A DNA stretch of 24,309 bases from an uncultured Lachnospiraceae bacterium (lineage in GTDB: Bacteria; Bacillota; Clostridia; Lachnospirales; Lachnospiraceae): NCBI GenBank assembly GCA_910588215.1, contig CAJUQJ010000051.1:1-24309 (forward strand), in the 5' to 3' direction. This document shows positions 8,251 to 16,778 of the stretch, in pieces (positions within the stretch are counted from its first letter, which is position 1; every line of letters starts with the position of its first letter). The position numbers and the translations under genes were made by a program. Below the pieces are notes generated by a model, which saw nothing but the letters and a program-made list of their open reading frames with translations, searched no databases and had not been told where the DNA came from.

Positions 8251-8664
8251 ATGTCAACGAAAACAGATACAGAGGTTATTATTGCCGGTAAAGTGTTTAC
8301 CTTAAGCGGCTACGAGAGCGAAGAGTATCTGCAGAAAGTCGCATCTTACATAAACAATAAAGTTGCGGAATACAGCAAAGTTGACAGCTTTAAGAGGCAG
8401 TCTCTCGACACGCAGAATGTCTTGATGCAGTTGAATATAGCGGATGATTATTTCAAGGCGAAGAACCAGATCACACGCCTGGAGGAAGAGATCCAGAATA
8501 AAGAGAAGGAGATGTACGATCTGAAACATGAGTTGATCGCGTCTCAGATCAAGCTGGAGAACATGGAGAAGAATATCCGCAATCTCCAGACAGAGGCCAA
8601 CGAGACAGCCAAGAAGATCGTTCGTCTGGAAACCGAACTGAAAGAGAAAGAGAAGAAGAAATAA
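8251..8664 (+). CDS. zapA: Cell division protein ZapA
   Basis: ZapA binds and bundles FtsZ filaments and stabilises the division ring at midcell. The 137-residue product has the family's N-terminal beta-containing globular domain (VIIAGKVFTLSGYESEEYLQKVASYINNK) and a long C-terminal coiled coil from about residue 70 to the end (repeated Leu/Ile with Glu/Lys heptads, ending KEKEKKK). It is longer than E. coli ZapA (109) because of an extended coiled coil. ATG 8251 follows GGAGGGGA (8239-8246) at a good distance; an in-frame ATG at 8236 overlaps the ribosome site and is less likely. The gene is monocistronic, with a clear promoter upstream and a strong terminator 17 bases after the stop. It sits near other division and wall genes. 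Confidence 0.88.
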   Translation: MSTKTDTEVIIAGKVFTLSGYESEEYLQKVASYINNKVAEYSKVDSFKRQSLDTQNVLMQLNIADDYFKAKNQITRLEEEIQNKEKEMYDLKHELIASQIKLENMEKNIRNLQTEANETAKKIVRLETELKEKEKKK

Positions 8665-8680
8665 CGGTAAATAGAAGAAG

Positions 8681-8708
8681 CCCTGTTGGGGAAACCCACA
8701 GGGTTTTT
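8681..8708 (+). terminator. Intrinsic terminator of zapA
   Basis: CCCTGT-T-GGG (8681-8690) pairs with CCC-ACAGGG (8695-8703) around a GAAA loop, with one bulged T, and is followed by TTTTT (8704-8708). Confidence 0.9.
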
Positions 8709-8791
8709 CATGTAATCTCCCATGCGTCTGCCTTTGCGACTGATCTTCCATGCAAGGCGATTATAGGGAAGATAACGGAGACATTAAGAAG

Positions 8792-11263
8792 ATGATAGAA
8801 TCCTCTACAGAGAACAAGAAGCAACCAGAGGCCAAAGTCGAATTGCTGGCGCCTGCGGGAAACTATGAAGCTTTCCTGGGAGCCGTCAACGCGGGAGCCG
8901 ACGCAGTCTATCTGGGCGGCGAGAAGTTTGGCGCCAGGGCCTATGCGGAAAATTTCACAACGGAAGAGATCTGTCGGGCCATCCATGTAGCACATGTTAT
9001 GGGACGAAGAATCTATCTTACGGTAAATACTCTGATAAAAGACGATGAATTTGAAGATTTAATCCCTTATCTACGGCCTTTTTATGAATCCGGACTGGAT
9101 GGGGTCATCGTGCAGGATATCGGTGTCCTTACGCAGATCAGGAATTATTTTCCAGAACTTGCGCTGCATGCCAGTACGCAGATGACACTTACCGGACCGG
9201 AAGGATGTGCTTTCCTGAAAGAACATGGGGTAGAGCGCATTGTACCCGCCCGTGAACTGTCACTCGAGGAGGTTCGTCGGATCAAGAAGCAGACCGGCCT
9301 GGAAATAGAATGCTTTGTACATGGAGCCATGTGCTATTGTTACTCAGGCCAATGCCTTTTCAGCAGTGTACTGGGCGGTAGAAGCGGAAATAGAGGACGA
9401 TGTGCCCAGCCATGCAGACTGCCGTATCAAATCTGTGACGGTGCTGGCAAGACGGTATCTCCTGATACAGCATTTCCGTTGAGTTTGAAGGATATGTGCA
9501 CCATTTCCTATCTGCCGCAGCTGATCGAGGCCGGAATAGATTCCTTTAAGATAGAAGGCCGCATGAAGAAAGCAGAATATGCCGCCGGTGTCACGGCGCT
9601 CTATCGCAAATATATCGATCTCTATTATGAGAAAGGACCAGAAGCATATCAAGTCAGCAAAGAAGATCTGGACAAGCTGAAAAGTCTTTATATCCGCAGT
9701 GAGATTCAGACCGGCTATTACGAACGGAAAAACGGACGGGAAATGATCACACTTCACCGACCAAACTATGCCGGAAGCGATGAAAGCCTGCTGGCCCAGA
9801 TCAGGGCCAAGTACCTGCATGAGCCGGACAAGCTGGCAGTTTCCATGAAAGTTACGCTGGACAAAGGAAAGCCGGCAATTTTGCAGATCACGGGAGACAG
9901 TCTTTTTGTCAACCGAGAGACCCTTACACGTTTCGACAAAGATTCTGAACGTATGCACAGCATAGAAGAGGAGTGCTCTTGCGGGAAGATAGATGTTTCC
10001 GTGGAGGGAGAAATCGTAGAAGCGGCTCAAAAAGCACCTTTACGAGCAGAAGACATTCGGAAGCGCTTACTGAAAACAGGAAATTCATGCGTCTTTGTCA
10101 CAACATGTGAGATCTGCATGACTGAGGATATTTTCCTGCCGGTACGGGCTTTGAACGAATTGCGGCGGGCAGGAGTCGAAGCCTACGAGCGGCAATACAT
10201 TTTACGACAGGGCATGAACACCGGGCGAAAAACGAACAGAAATACACCGACCGGGTCAGTCAACCATACCGAATCGGTCGACGGCCGACCACTTGAGATG
10301 CAATTTATAAAGGAGCAGCCTTCAGAACAAAAAAGAATTGCGAATAGAACAGAAACGATGCATGCGGCATCGGTGGATATTCTGATCACGACCAGTGAAC
10401 AGTTTGCCGTGGCTCTGCAATTCCCTTGTCGCAGAATTTACATTGACAGTGATCTGTATGTTATGCAACATGAGCGTATCCTGGGATACATGACGGAACA
10501 AAAGGCCAGATATGCAGAAGCGGCGACGAAAGGAGATGCACCGGAATACTATCTTGCACTTCCTTATATCCTGCGGGCAGGCGATGGAGCTTACATGGAA
10601 CAGCTGATCCGGTTTTTGGACCAGGAGCATACGGCCGCGGACTCTGATGCAGGCGGCCGACTGATCGGCGGATTTCTGGTACGCAATTACGAGGAAGCAG
10701 CTTTTGTCCGGAAGCTGGCAGATTCCTATGATATAGTACCGGATGCGGGATTGTACTGTTTTAATGCTGAGAGTGTGCGTTTTTGGGCACACTATTGTAG
10801 AGAATATACATTGCCCTGGGAGCTGAATCGCAAAGAAGCGGGAAAACTGGCAGACCATGCCATGCGCAATGGTATGCGCACGGCGATGATCATTTACGGA
10901 CGGATTCCGATGATGATCACTGCTAACTGCATTCGCAAGACAGCGAAACAATGCCATGAAATCTATCAAACGGAACCAAATCCGCAGACGATGCCGATTC
11001 AAAGATCACGGTTACAATTAAAAGATCGCTATGGTGTTATTTTTCCGGTGGAAATAAATTGCAGGCACTGCTATAATATCATCTATAATTCAGTTCCTTT
11101 TTCTTTACACCAGCAGGAGAATGTGGTAAAAAGAATCGGAGTGGATGTAAGACGCTATGATTTTACCACTGAGACGGCTGATGAGTGCAGACGGATCCTG
11201 ACAGTCGGACAGTCCGTTGATGAATCCTATACCACAGGTCATTTGAAAAGAGGCGTGGAATAG
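8792..11263 (+). CDS. U32 family protein with DUF3656-type extension (probable Fe-S RNA hydroxylase)
   Basis: The protein belongs to the family named peptidase U32. Better studied members (TrhP/YegQ, RlhA/YdcP, UbiU/UbiV) are prephenate-dependent hydroxylases of tRNA, rRNA or quinone precursors that carry an iron-sulfur cluster, so an RNA-modifying role is more likely than proteolysis. The 823-residue product starts with a TIM-barrel domain (LLAPAGNYEAFLGAVNAGAD, then HASTQM). The U32 signature is at 173-192, with C181, C183 and C188 followed by C204 and C208 in GRCAQPC, probable cluster ligands. The second half (about 400-823) matches the long RlhA/YdcP-like architecture. ATG 8792 was chosen because GGAG (8777-8780) precedes it and ATG 8750 has no ribosome site. 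The next gene starts 6 bases after the stop. RlhA-like against TrhP-like cannot be settled by eye. Confidence 0.85.
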   Translation: MIESSTENKKQPEAKVELLAPAGNYEAFLGAVNAGADAVYLGGEKFGARAYAENFTTEEICRAIHVAHVMGRRIYLTVNTLIKDDEFEDLIPYLRPFYESGLDGVIVQDIGVLTQIRNYFPELALHASTQMTLTGPEGCAFLKEHGVERIVPARELSLEEVRRIKKQTGLEIECFVHGAMCYCYSGQCLFSSVLGGRSGNRGRCAQPCRLPYQICDGAGKTVSPDTAFPLSLKDMCTISYLPQLIEAGIDSFKIEGRMKKAEYAAGVTALYRKYIDLYYEKGPEAYQVSKEDLDKLKSLYIRSEIQTGYYERKNGREMITLHRPNYAGSDESLLAQIRAKYLHEPDKLAVSMKVTLDKGKPAILQITGDSLFVNRETLTRFDKDSERMHSIEEECSCGKIDVSVEGEIVEAAQKAPLRAEDIRKRLLKTGNSCVFVTTCEICMTEDIFLPVRALNELRRAGVEAYERQYILRQGMNTGRKTNRNTPTGSVNHTESVDGRPLEMQFIKEQPSEQKRIANRTETMHAASVDILITTSEQFAVALQFPCRRIYIDSDLYVMQHERILGYMTEQKARYAEAATKGDAPEYYLALPYILRAGDGAYMEQLIRFLDQEHTAADSDAGGRLIGGFLVRNYEEAAFVRKLADSYDIVPDAGLYCFNAESVRFWAHYCREYTLPWELNRKEAGKLADHAMRNGMRTAMIIYGRIPMMITANCIRKTAKQCHEIYQTEPNPQTMPIQRSRLQLKDRYGVIFPVEINCRHCYNIIYNSVPFSLHQQENVVKRIGVDVRRYDFTTETADECRRILTVGQSVDESYTTGHLKRGVE

Positions 11264-11269
11264 TTTTTT

Positions 11270-12643
11270 ATGGAAATATATATTACAGAGCTTTCCAAAT
11301 ATTTTATTACGTTGTTTATGGCATTATATACGCTGGAGTGTTTTCTCGTATTCCGCTATCAGGATGAAGAGAGCCGGAGCGGCTGTTATGTCCGCCAGAA
11401 TCTGTTGATGTTTCTGGTGCATTTTTCATGCTTTCTTGTTATCTGCTTTGAAACGGGTAATATAGAATATCTGCTTTTCTACGTGCTGCAACAGATTCTT
11501 CTGTTTGCCACGGTGATGCTTTTTCGTATGGTCTATCCCAAGGGAAACCGGCTGATCGTCAACAATATGTGTTTGCTGCTCAGTATCGGTTTTGTGATCC
11601 TGACCAGACTGTCTTTTGAAAAAGCGATCAAGCAATTTTTCATCGTGACGGTATCGATCGTGGCGGGGATGCTGATCCCTTATTTCATCCACAAGTTAAA
11701 ATTTCTGAAAGGCCTAACCTGGGTCTATGCAGCAGTGGGGATCATAGCGCTGGGTATCGTGCTTGTACTGGGAGCCGTGACCTATGGCTCGAAGATTTCC
11801 TATTCTATCGCAGGAGTGACCTTTCAGCCTTCTGAGTTTGTGAAGATCGTATTTGTCTTTTTTCTGGCCAGTGCGCTTTATGAATCCCACGATCTGCCAC
11901 GGGTCATCCTGACAGCAGTGCTGGCAGGTATTCATGTGTTGATCCTGGTCGCCTCCAGGGATCTTGGCAGTGCATTGATCTTCTTTATCGTTTATGTGAT
12001 GATGGTCTTTATCGCTACGTCCAAGTGGATCTATCTGTTTCTTGGCAGTGCCGGTGGATGCTTCGCAGCGATGCTTGCTTACCAGTTTTTCTCCCATGTG
12101 CGTGTCCGTGTCCAGGCCTGGAAGGATCCATTCAGTTGTATTGACGATGCCGGGTATCAGATCACACAGTCCTTGTTTGCCATCAGTAGTGGCGGTTGGT
12201 TCGGTCTGGGACTCTTTCGGGGCACTCCCACATCGATTCCCTTTGTGGAGGCCGATTTCGTGTTCTCGGCGGTGGCGGAAGAACTGGGGCTTATATTCTC
12301 CATGTGTATGATCTTAATCTGTATTAGTTGTTTTATCATGTTTATGGATATTTCCGTCAGGCTGCAGGACAAGTTCTACCAGTTGATCGCTTTCGGACTA
12401 GGCGTCACCTATATTTTCCAGGTGTTCCTGACAGTGGGCGGAGGAACGAAATTTATCCCGATGACCGGTGTCACACTGCCGTTTATCAGCTATGGCGGCA
12501 GTTCCGTGCTGACTACACTGGTGATGTTCTTTATCATAGAAGGACTGTTTATCATTCGACAGGAAGAAGGAGCAAAGCGTGTCAAGAGGAAGAAGAGAAG
12601 ACGGCCAACGCATAAGGAAGCCCTCCAGGAAAAAACGGAATAA
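11270..12643 (+). CDS. FtsW/RodA/SpoVE (SEDS) peptidoglycan glycosyltransferase
   Basis: SEDS proteins polymerise lipid II into glycan strands in the membrane together with a class B PBP. The 457-residue product is strongly hydrophobic with about 10-12 membrane helices. It has the family motifs SRDLGSAL (the catalytic-type aspartate is D231) and, near the end, FISYGGSSVLTTL (405-417). A basic tail (KRVKRKKRRRP) faces the cytosol. It starts 6 bases after the U32 gene with only a weak GGAA ribosome site, suggesting translational coupling. The PBP gene begins inside its last 65 bases, so the two partners are made together. Whether it serves elongation (RodA), division (FtsW) or spore cortex (SpoVE) cannot be told from the sequence; the pairing with a short PBP resembles the actinobacterial RodA-PbpA arrangement. 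Confidence 0.9.
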   Translation: MEIYITELSKYFITLFMALYTLECFLVFRYQDEESRSGCYVRQNLLMFLVHFSCFLVICFETGNIEYLLFYVLQQILLFATVMLFRMVYPKGNRLIVNNMCLLLSIGFVILTRLSFEKAIKQFFIVTVSIVAGMLIPYFIHKLKFLKGLTWVYAAVGIIALGIVLVLGAVTYGSKISYSIAGVTFQPSEFVKIVFVFFLASALYESHDLPRVILTAVLAGIHVLILVASRDLGSALIFFIVYVMMVFIATSKWIYLFLGSAGGCFAAMLAYQFFSHVRVRVQAWKDPFSCIDDAGYQITQSLFAISSGGWFGLGLFRGTPTSIPFVEADFVFSAVAEELGLIFSMCMILICISCFIMFMDISVRLQDKFYQLIAFGLGVTYIFQVFLTVGGGTKFIPMTGVTLPFISYGGSSVLTTLVMFFIIEGLFIIRQEEGAKRVKRKKRRRPTHKEALQEKTE

Positions 12644-14036
12644 ACAAATTCTTGCAGTCACATACCTTTTTGTCTTCGTTTTTTTGGGGATGATGGGATA
12701 TACATGCCACTATGCCGCCACAAATAAACAAGAGCTGATCAACAACAGCTACAACGGCAGGCAGGAGATCTTCGCCGCACAGAATACACGGGGCAGCATC
12801 TACGCGGCAGGCGGACAGGTACTGGCCGAAACGCAGACAGATGAAGATGGCACTGAAAAAAGGGTTTACCCCTACGAAAATCTTTTTGCCCATGCCGTGG
12901 GATATGCTTCCAACGGCAGATTCGGCATAGAGGCTGCGGCCAACTATTACCTGATCAATTCCAATGCCAAACTTTCGGACAAGGTAGCCAGTGACGTGGC
13001 CGGTGTCAAGTATCCGGGAGACAGTGTGGTGACCACTCTGGATGTGAGTCTGCAGGATATCGCATCCCGGTCGCTGGGTGTCTATAAAGGAGCGATCATC
13101 GTCTCCGAGCCGGCCACGGGTAAGATCCTGGCCATGGTCTCCAAACCGGACTATGACCCCAATGAGATAGATGCGATCTGGGACGAGGTGATCCAGGACA
13201 AAGAAAGTACTATCCTTTTGAATCGGGCCACTCAGGGATTGTATCCTCCGGGATCTACCTTCAAGATCGTCACGGCCTTGGAATATATCCGGGAGAATCC
13301 GGACAGCTACGAACAATATCGCTACCAGTGCAATGGCAGATACAGTGCCGGGCCGGATACGATCAACTGCTATCACGGATCGGTGCATGGCAGCGAGGAT
13401 TTTACGAAATCTTTTTCCAAGTCCTGCAACGCTTCGTTTGCGAATATCGGCATGCAATTAGACCGGGCAAAATGGGGCAGTACGCTTGATAGCCTTTTGT
13501 TTAACCAGGAACTGCCGGTATCCTTTGCCTACAACAAGAGCAAACTTGTAGTGGACGCCGAGACTTCCGATTCTGAGATCCTGCAGGCATCCATCGGTCA
13601 GGGGACTACCCAGATCACGCCGCTGCATCTGAATATGATCACCTGCGCGATCGCCAACGGCGGCACGGTCATGAAGCCTTATCTCGTTGATCAGGTCAAG
13701 AACAACGAAGGGAATATCATCAAACAGTTTTCTCCTGACGCGTACAGGAAGCTGTTTTCCGAGGAAGAGGCGGCGGCGCTGACAAAACTGATGACTGCGG
13801 TGGTGGAAAGTGGAACGGGCACGAAATTATCCGGATTGACCTATACCGCGGCCGGTAAGACCGGGTCTGCGGAATACAATAATATAAAGACCGATTCTCA
13901 TGCCTGGTTCACGGGTTTTGCCCCGGCAGAGGAACCAGAAGTGTGCGTGACCATCATTATTGAGGGGGCGGGAAGCGGCGGCGATTATGCGGTACCTATT
14001 GCCAAACGTATCTTCGATGAATATTTTGGGGTATGA
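12579..14036 (+). CDS. Class B penicillin-binding protein (transpeptidase), PbpA-like
   Basis: This is a membrane-anchored DD-transpeptidase that cross-links peptidoglycan. The 485-residue product has a short basic N-terminus, one membrane helix (about 23-44), a compact linker domain containing NTRGSIYAAGGQVLAET, and the transpeptidase domain. The active-site motifs are S226-T-F-K229 in PPGSTFK, S282-C-N284, and K427-T-G429 in AAGKTGSAEY, all intact. It is shorter than PBP2/FtsI because the N-terminal pedestal is reduced, as in the PbpA type. The start is GTG 12579, supported by AAGGAG (12567-12572), 6 bases upstream. This places it within the SEDS gene, overlapping by 65 bases in another frame. 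It should act with the SEDS protein just upstream. Confidence 0.93.
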   Translation: MSRGRREDGQRIRKPSRKKRNKQILAVTYLFVFVFLGMMGYTCHYAATNKQELINNSYNGRQEIFAAQNTRGSIYAAGGQVLAETQTDEDGTEKRVYPYENLFAHAVGYASNGRFGIEAAANYYLINSNAKLSDKVASDVAGVKYPGDSVVTTLDVSLQDIASRSLGVYKGAIIVSEPATGKILAMVSKPDYDPNEIDAIWDEVIQDKESTILLNRATQGLYPPGSTFKIVTALEYIRENPDSYEQYRYQCNGRYSAGPDTINCYHGSVHGSEDFTKSFSKSCNASFANIGMQLDRAKWGSTLDSLLFNQELPVSFAYNKSKLVVDAETSDSEILQASIGQGTTQITPLHLNMITCAIANGGTVMKPYLVDQVKNNEGNIIKQFSPDAYRKLFSEEEAAALTKLMTAVVESGTGTKLSGLTYTAAGKTGSAEYNNIKTDSHAWFTGFAPAEEPEVCVTIIIEGAGSGGDYAVPIAKRIFDEYFGV

Positions 14037-14134
14037 GGCGGACAGATGTCATGATGATCCGGGCATATTGCCAAGCGACCGGTATAGAGAATGTATAACA
14101 AGATGACAGAACGAGTAATGAAATGGAGTAAGTT

Positions 14135-14581
14135 ATGATCGAGGCTGTGAGCAGCGGTGGCGTTGTTATCTTTCGTGGAAAAATATTGGTGCTGTATAAG
14201 CATCTGCACAACAAATATGAGGGTTGGGTTCTGCCCAAAGGAACGATCGAGGAAGGAGAGACGCAGGCACAGACGGCGCTCAGGGAAGTTTATGAGGAAT
14301 CCGGCGTGCAGGCATCCATCATGAAATACATCGGCAAAAGCCAGTATACTTTCCTTGTCCCGGAAGATACGGTGTCCAAGGAGGTGCACTGGTATCTGAT
14401 GATCGCGGACAGCTATTACAGCCGGCCCCAGCGAGAGGAATATTTTACAGACTCCGGGTATTATAAATACCATGAGGCATACCATCTGCTCAAATTCCCC
14501 AATGAGAAGCAGATTTTGGAGCAGGCCTATGGGATTTATCTGGATCTGAAGAAAAAGGAACTTTGGTATGCCAGGACATAG
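14135..14581 (+). CDS. Nudix hydrolase
   Basis: Nudix enzymes hydrolyse nucleoside diphosphates linked to other groups, often cleaning up damaged or signalling nucleotides. The 148-residue protein has a complete Nudix box at residues 36-58 (G36, E42, R50-E51, E54-E55, G57), with the metal-binding REVYEESG core. The preceding YEGWVLPKG and overall length are like small cytosolic members of the AP4A/MutT-like group. The substrate cannot be read from sequence. GGAG (14125-14128) lies 6 bases before ATG 14135. It follows the PBP gene by 98 bases with no terminator seen, so readthrough from the wall genes is likely. The C-terminal helix (about 118-148) is lysine-rich. Confidence 0.9.
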   Translation: MIEAVSSGGVVIFRGKILVLYKHLHNKYEGWVLPKGTIEEGETQAQTALREVYEESGVQASIMKYIGKSQYTFLVPEDTVSKEVHWYLMIADSYYSRPQREEYFTDSGYYKYHEAYHLLKFPNEKQILEQAYGIYLDLKKKELWYART

Positions 14582-14615
14582 ACATGAAATTTAAGAAAAG
14601 TTAATGGTTTATGTC

Positions 14616-14644
14616 TGTTTTATTTCGAGGAAGTGTGTTAAAAT
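14616..14644 (+). promoter_or_regulatory. Extended -10 promoter upstream of the 104-aa gene
   Basis: TAAAAT (14639-14644) is preceded by TGT, giving an extended -10 (TGnTAAAAT). The -35 region is weak (TGTTTT at 14616-14621, 17 bases upstream). The start codon at 14709 is about 60 bases further on. Confidence 0.5.
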
Positions 14645-14708
14645 GATTTAAGTTTTATCTATTTGGGAACAATGAAAAAGGAACTATCATTTTTTGTCAG
14701 GAATATCC

Positions 14709-15023
14709 ATGAAATTTTATAAAAATCTTTATATTGGGGATACTATTAGAAATCCGAAGAAAACACGGAGAAAATTGAAAAGGCGTGCAAAGCTGCAAAA
14801 CGTATACGTGGTCGCCTACATGGAGGAAAGCGGACAGCTGTCGATTTATCACAATCTGATGTTTCAACAGCGCTATTACAAGGAACACCCGCCGTATGTG
14901 ATCGGGATCGCCGGGAGTCATGATGAGGCCGTGAAGATCATCTGTCGCATTGCACAGGAGTCTGTCCGTGAGACCGGACAGGCTGATCTGACTGCGTATC
15001 TTTTGGGAAGAGCCATGAATTGA
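14709..15023 (+). CDS. Conserved-looking 104-aa protein of unknown function
   Basis: I do not recognise this protein. It has 104 residues, with a very basic N-terminal third (NPKKTRRKLKRRAKLQNVY) followed by a compact alpha/beta stretch (VYVVAYMEESGQLSIYHNL) and a helical C-terminus. It has no signal peptide or membrane helix. The basic stretch suggests RNA or acidic-surface contact, but no known domain is visible. ATG 14709 is preferred because AGGA (14699-14702) is 6 bases upstream; TTG 14694 is a possible alternative. It has its own promoter and ends 10 bases before the DUF2953 gene, so it probably leads the ytfI-gerW operon. That context weakly suggests a sporulation or envelope connection. 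Confidence 0.7.
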   Translation: MKFYKNLYIGDTIRNPKKTRRKLKRRAKLQNVYVVAYMEESGQLSIYHNLMFQQRYYKEHPPYVIGIAGSHDEAVKIICRIAQESVRETGQADLTAYLLGRAMN

Positions 15024-15033
15024 GAAGAGGGAA

Positions 15034-16104
15034 TTGACGTTAACTTATATGCTACATATTATTTTACTCATTTTAAAAATCATAGGCATTATCCTTCTGT
15101 GTATCCTGGGTGTTTTGCTTCTTGCCATAAGCTGTGCACTTTTCGTGCCGCTGCGGTACCGAATCGAAGTGTTTCGGGAAGAAGGCGAAGGTAATCCTCC
15201 CTTTGTCGTATATGCGAAGGTTACATGGCTTCTGCATCTGGTCAATATCCTCCTATGTTATCCGGCAGATGTATATGTGAGGATACGGATTTTCTTGTTT
15301 ACTCTATTTCGAATACCGGAAGCAGAGAAGAAACAGACTAAGGAAAAAGCAGAAAGAAAGAAAAAACGAAAAAAGAATAAACCGGCTGAAACGGATGAAA
15401 ATACAGCCGGGAAAGAAGTGGCGCAAGAGGCAGGAGAACAGTCAGTACCGGATGCAGGTAAAGTGCCTGATACAGAGGACAAGTCAGGCGTGGATACTTC
15501 TTTAGAACAGGTGAAGACTGTGGATCCTGAAACTACCGGAGAGACAAAAGATACGGAAACTACGCAAAAGGCAGCGCCAGAACCTTCCGGTCCATTTCGG
15601 AAATGGATTTATAAGATTTCTCAAAAGGTTCGGAATCTGCTCTACAAGATCCGACAATTTCTGGATAGAATAAAGAATGCCGTTCAGAATATACTGTACA
15701 CAATCCGACATATGTGTGATAAAATAAAGTCTACGTCGAATACTATACAGTACTATAGAGAGGTGCTTCAGAGCGATGCTTTCCAACATTCCTGGGAACT
15801 GTGCAAAGAACAGATAGGTATTTTGTTAAGAACCTTAAAACCTGATAAATTTGAAGCAGACCTGATCGTGGGAACCGGAGATCCGGCTTCCACGGGAGAG
15901 ATATTGGCGGTGTATGGTATGTTGTACCCGTTTTTTGGAGAGCATGTGCGGATCGCAGGGGATTTCGAGAGGGCGCATGTGGAAGGGCATCTGTTTATCA
16001 AAGGCAAAATACGGGCGTTTACTTTCCTGCGCGTAGCATGGAAGGTCTACAGAAATAAAGATATAAGAACATTGGTCAAGCTGTTTAAAAAGGAGGCTGT
16101 ATAA
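15034..16104 (+). CDS. ytfI: DUF2953 membrane protein, YtfI-like
   Basis: The 356-residue protein has an N-terminal membrane helix or hairpin (about 6-36, very Leu/Ile rich) and the DUF2953 pattern: an early FVPLRYRIEV strand and a C-terminal TGDPASTGEILAVYGMLYPFF block. In Bacilli the DUF2953 gene ytfI lies directly before the spore gene gerW/ytfJ, and the same order is seen here. A long charged low-complexity insert (about 95-190, rich in Lys, Glu, Thr and Pro) separates the two conserved parts. The start is uncertain: TTG 15034 has AGAAGAGGG just upstream at short spacing, while ATG 15049 has none in range. Its stop codon abuts the gerW start (TAA-ATG). The biochemical role is unknown, and the symbol rests on synteny plus family. 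Confidence 0.75.
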   Translation: MTLTYMLHIILLILKIIGIILLCILGVLLLAISCALFVPLRYRIEVFREEGEGNPPFVVYAKVTWLLHLVNILLCYPADVYVRIRIFLFTLFRIPEAEKKQTKEKAERKKKRKKNKPAETDENTAGKEVAQEAGEQSVPDAGKVPDTEDKSGVDTSLEQVKTVDPETTGETKDTETTQKAAPEPSGPFRKWIYKISQKVRNLLYKIRQFLDRIKNAVQNILYTIRHMCDKIKSTSNTIQYYREVLQSDAFQHSWELCKEQIGILLRTLKPDKFEADLIVGTGDPASTGEILAVYGMLYPFFGEHVRIAGDFERAHVEGHLFIKGKIRAFTFLRVAWKVYRNKDIRTLVKLFKKEAV

Positions 16105-16494
16105 ATGGCAGATAATAATTTTTCCGGTGTAATCGAAGCTTTAATGAAAGGCATGAATGCGGTGATCGGCACGAAGACAGTGGTGGGAGACGCAACACAG
16201 ATTGGTGATACCATCATTCTGCCACTGGTAGACATCAGTTTTGGCGTGGGTGCAGGAGCCAGCGCCAGCGATAAGAAGAATGGCGGTGGCGGCGGTTTTT
16301 CTGCCAAGATGACCCCAAGTGCAGTGCTTGTGATCAAGAACGGTTCCACGAAACTGGTAAATATCAAGAATCAGGATACCATCACTAAGGTGCTTGATAT
16401 GATTCCTGATATCGTAGATAAATTTACCTCCCCTAAAGAGGAGATGATCGAGGACGATCAGGCGGTGGATATCGCATTCCCGGAAGAAGAATAA
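16105..16494 (+). CDS. gerW: Spore protein GerW/YtfJ family
   Basis: The GerW (YtfJ) family is present across endospore formers and is needed for some germination responses in Bacillus. The 129-residue product matches the family: an N-terminal helix, TKTVVGDATQIGDTIILPLVDISFGVG, a glycine-rich loop (GGGGGF), and PSAVLVIKNG, with an acidic tail ending FPEEE. AAAAGGAGG lies 8 bases before ATG 16105, an excellent ribosome site, and the start codon directly follows the DUF2953 stop. The preceding gene is the same partner as in Bacillus, supporting the call. It suggests the host belongs to a spore-forming lineage, though members occur in non-sporulating Clostridia too. Confidence 0.9.
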   Translation: MADNNFSGVIEALMKGMNAVIGTKTVVGDATQIGDTIILPLVDISFGVGAGASASDKKNGGGGGFSAKMTPSAVLVIKNGSTKLVNIKNQDTITKVLDMIPDIVDKFTSPKEEMIEDDQAVDIAFPEEE

Positions 16495-16563
16495 TGGGCT
16501 GAGGCAGAACTATTTGGGCCTTTCATTCATATAATATACAAAGGGCATAAGCAGGGATATTAT

Positions 16564-16704
16564 ATGAAGAAATTGATAGGTTTTGTGGCGGTCTGTATTG
16601 CAGCGGGTATGCTGTTTATGCTTTTTTTGGCCAACCGGTTTATCGGTCTGGTGCTCATTGTCCTGCTGCTGCTGATCGGATATAATTTTTTTTGCTGTGA
16701 TTAA
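16564..16704 (+). CDS. Small hydrophobic protein, 46 aa, two membrane helices
   Basis: This short frame encodes 46 residues, MKKLIGFVAVCIAAGM to YNFFCCD, with two likely membrane helices (about 4-22 and 26-43) around a short NRF turn and two terminal cysteines. AGGGA (16553-16557) lies 6 bases before ATG 16564, and a TATAAT (16530-16535) lies just upstream without a good -35. The reading frame, ribosome site and strong hydrophobic character support a real small membrane protein between gerW and the J-domain gene. No family is recognised. It could be a small holin-like or channel-associated protein, but that would be speculation. Confidence 0.6.
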   Translation: MKKLIGFVAVCIAAGMLFMLFLANRFIGLVLIVLLLLIGYNFFCCD

Positions 16705-16778
16705 GAGGAATACAGCAACTGGTGATTTGTATGGGTTTGGGCAGTCATACGCTGCTCAAATAGTTGGGGTTTATCATT

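Noticed and set aside
14672..14722. 16-codon frame overlapping the start of the 104-aa gene, possible leader peptide
   Set aside because: Only a weak GGGA precedes it and no attenuator-like structure is seen. Overlap could be chance.
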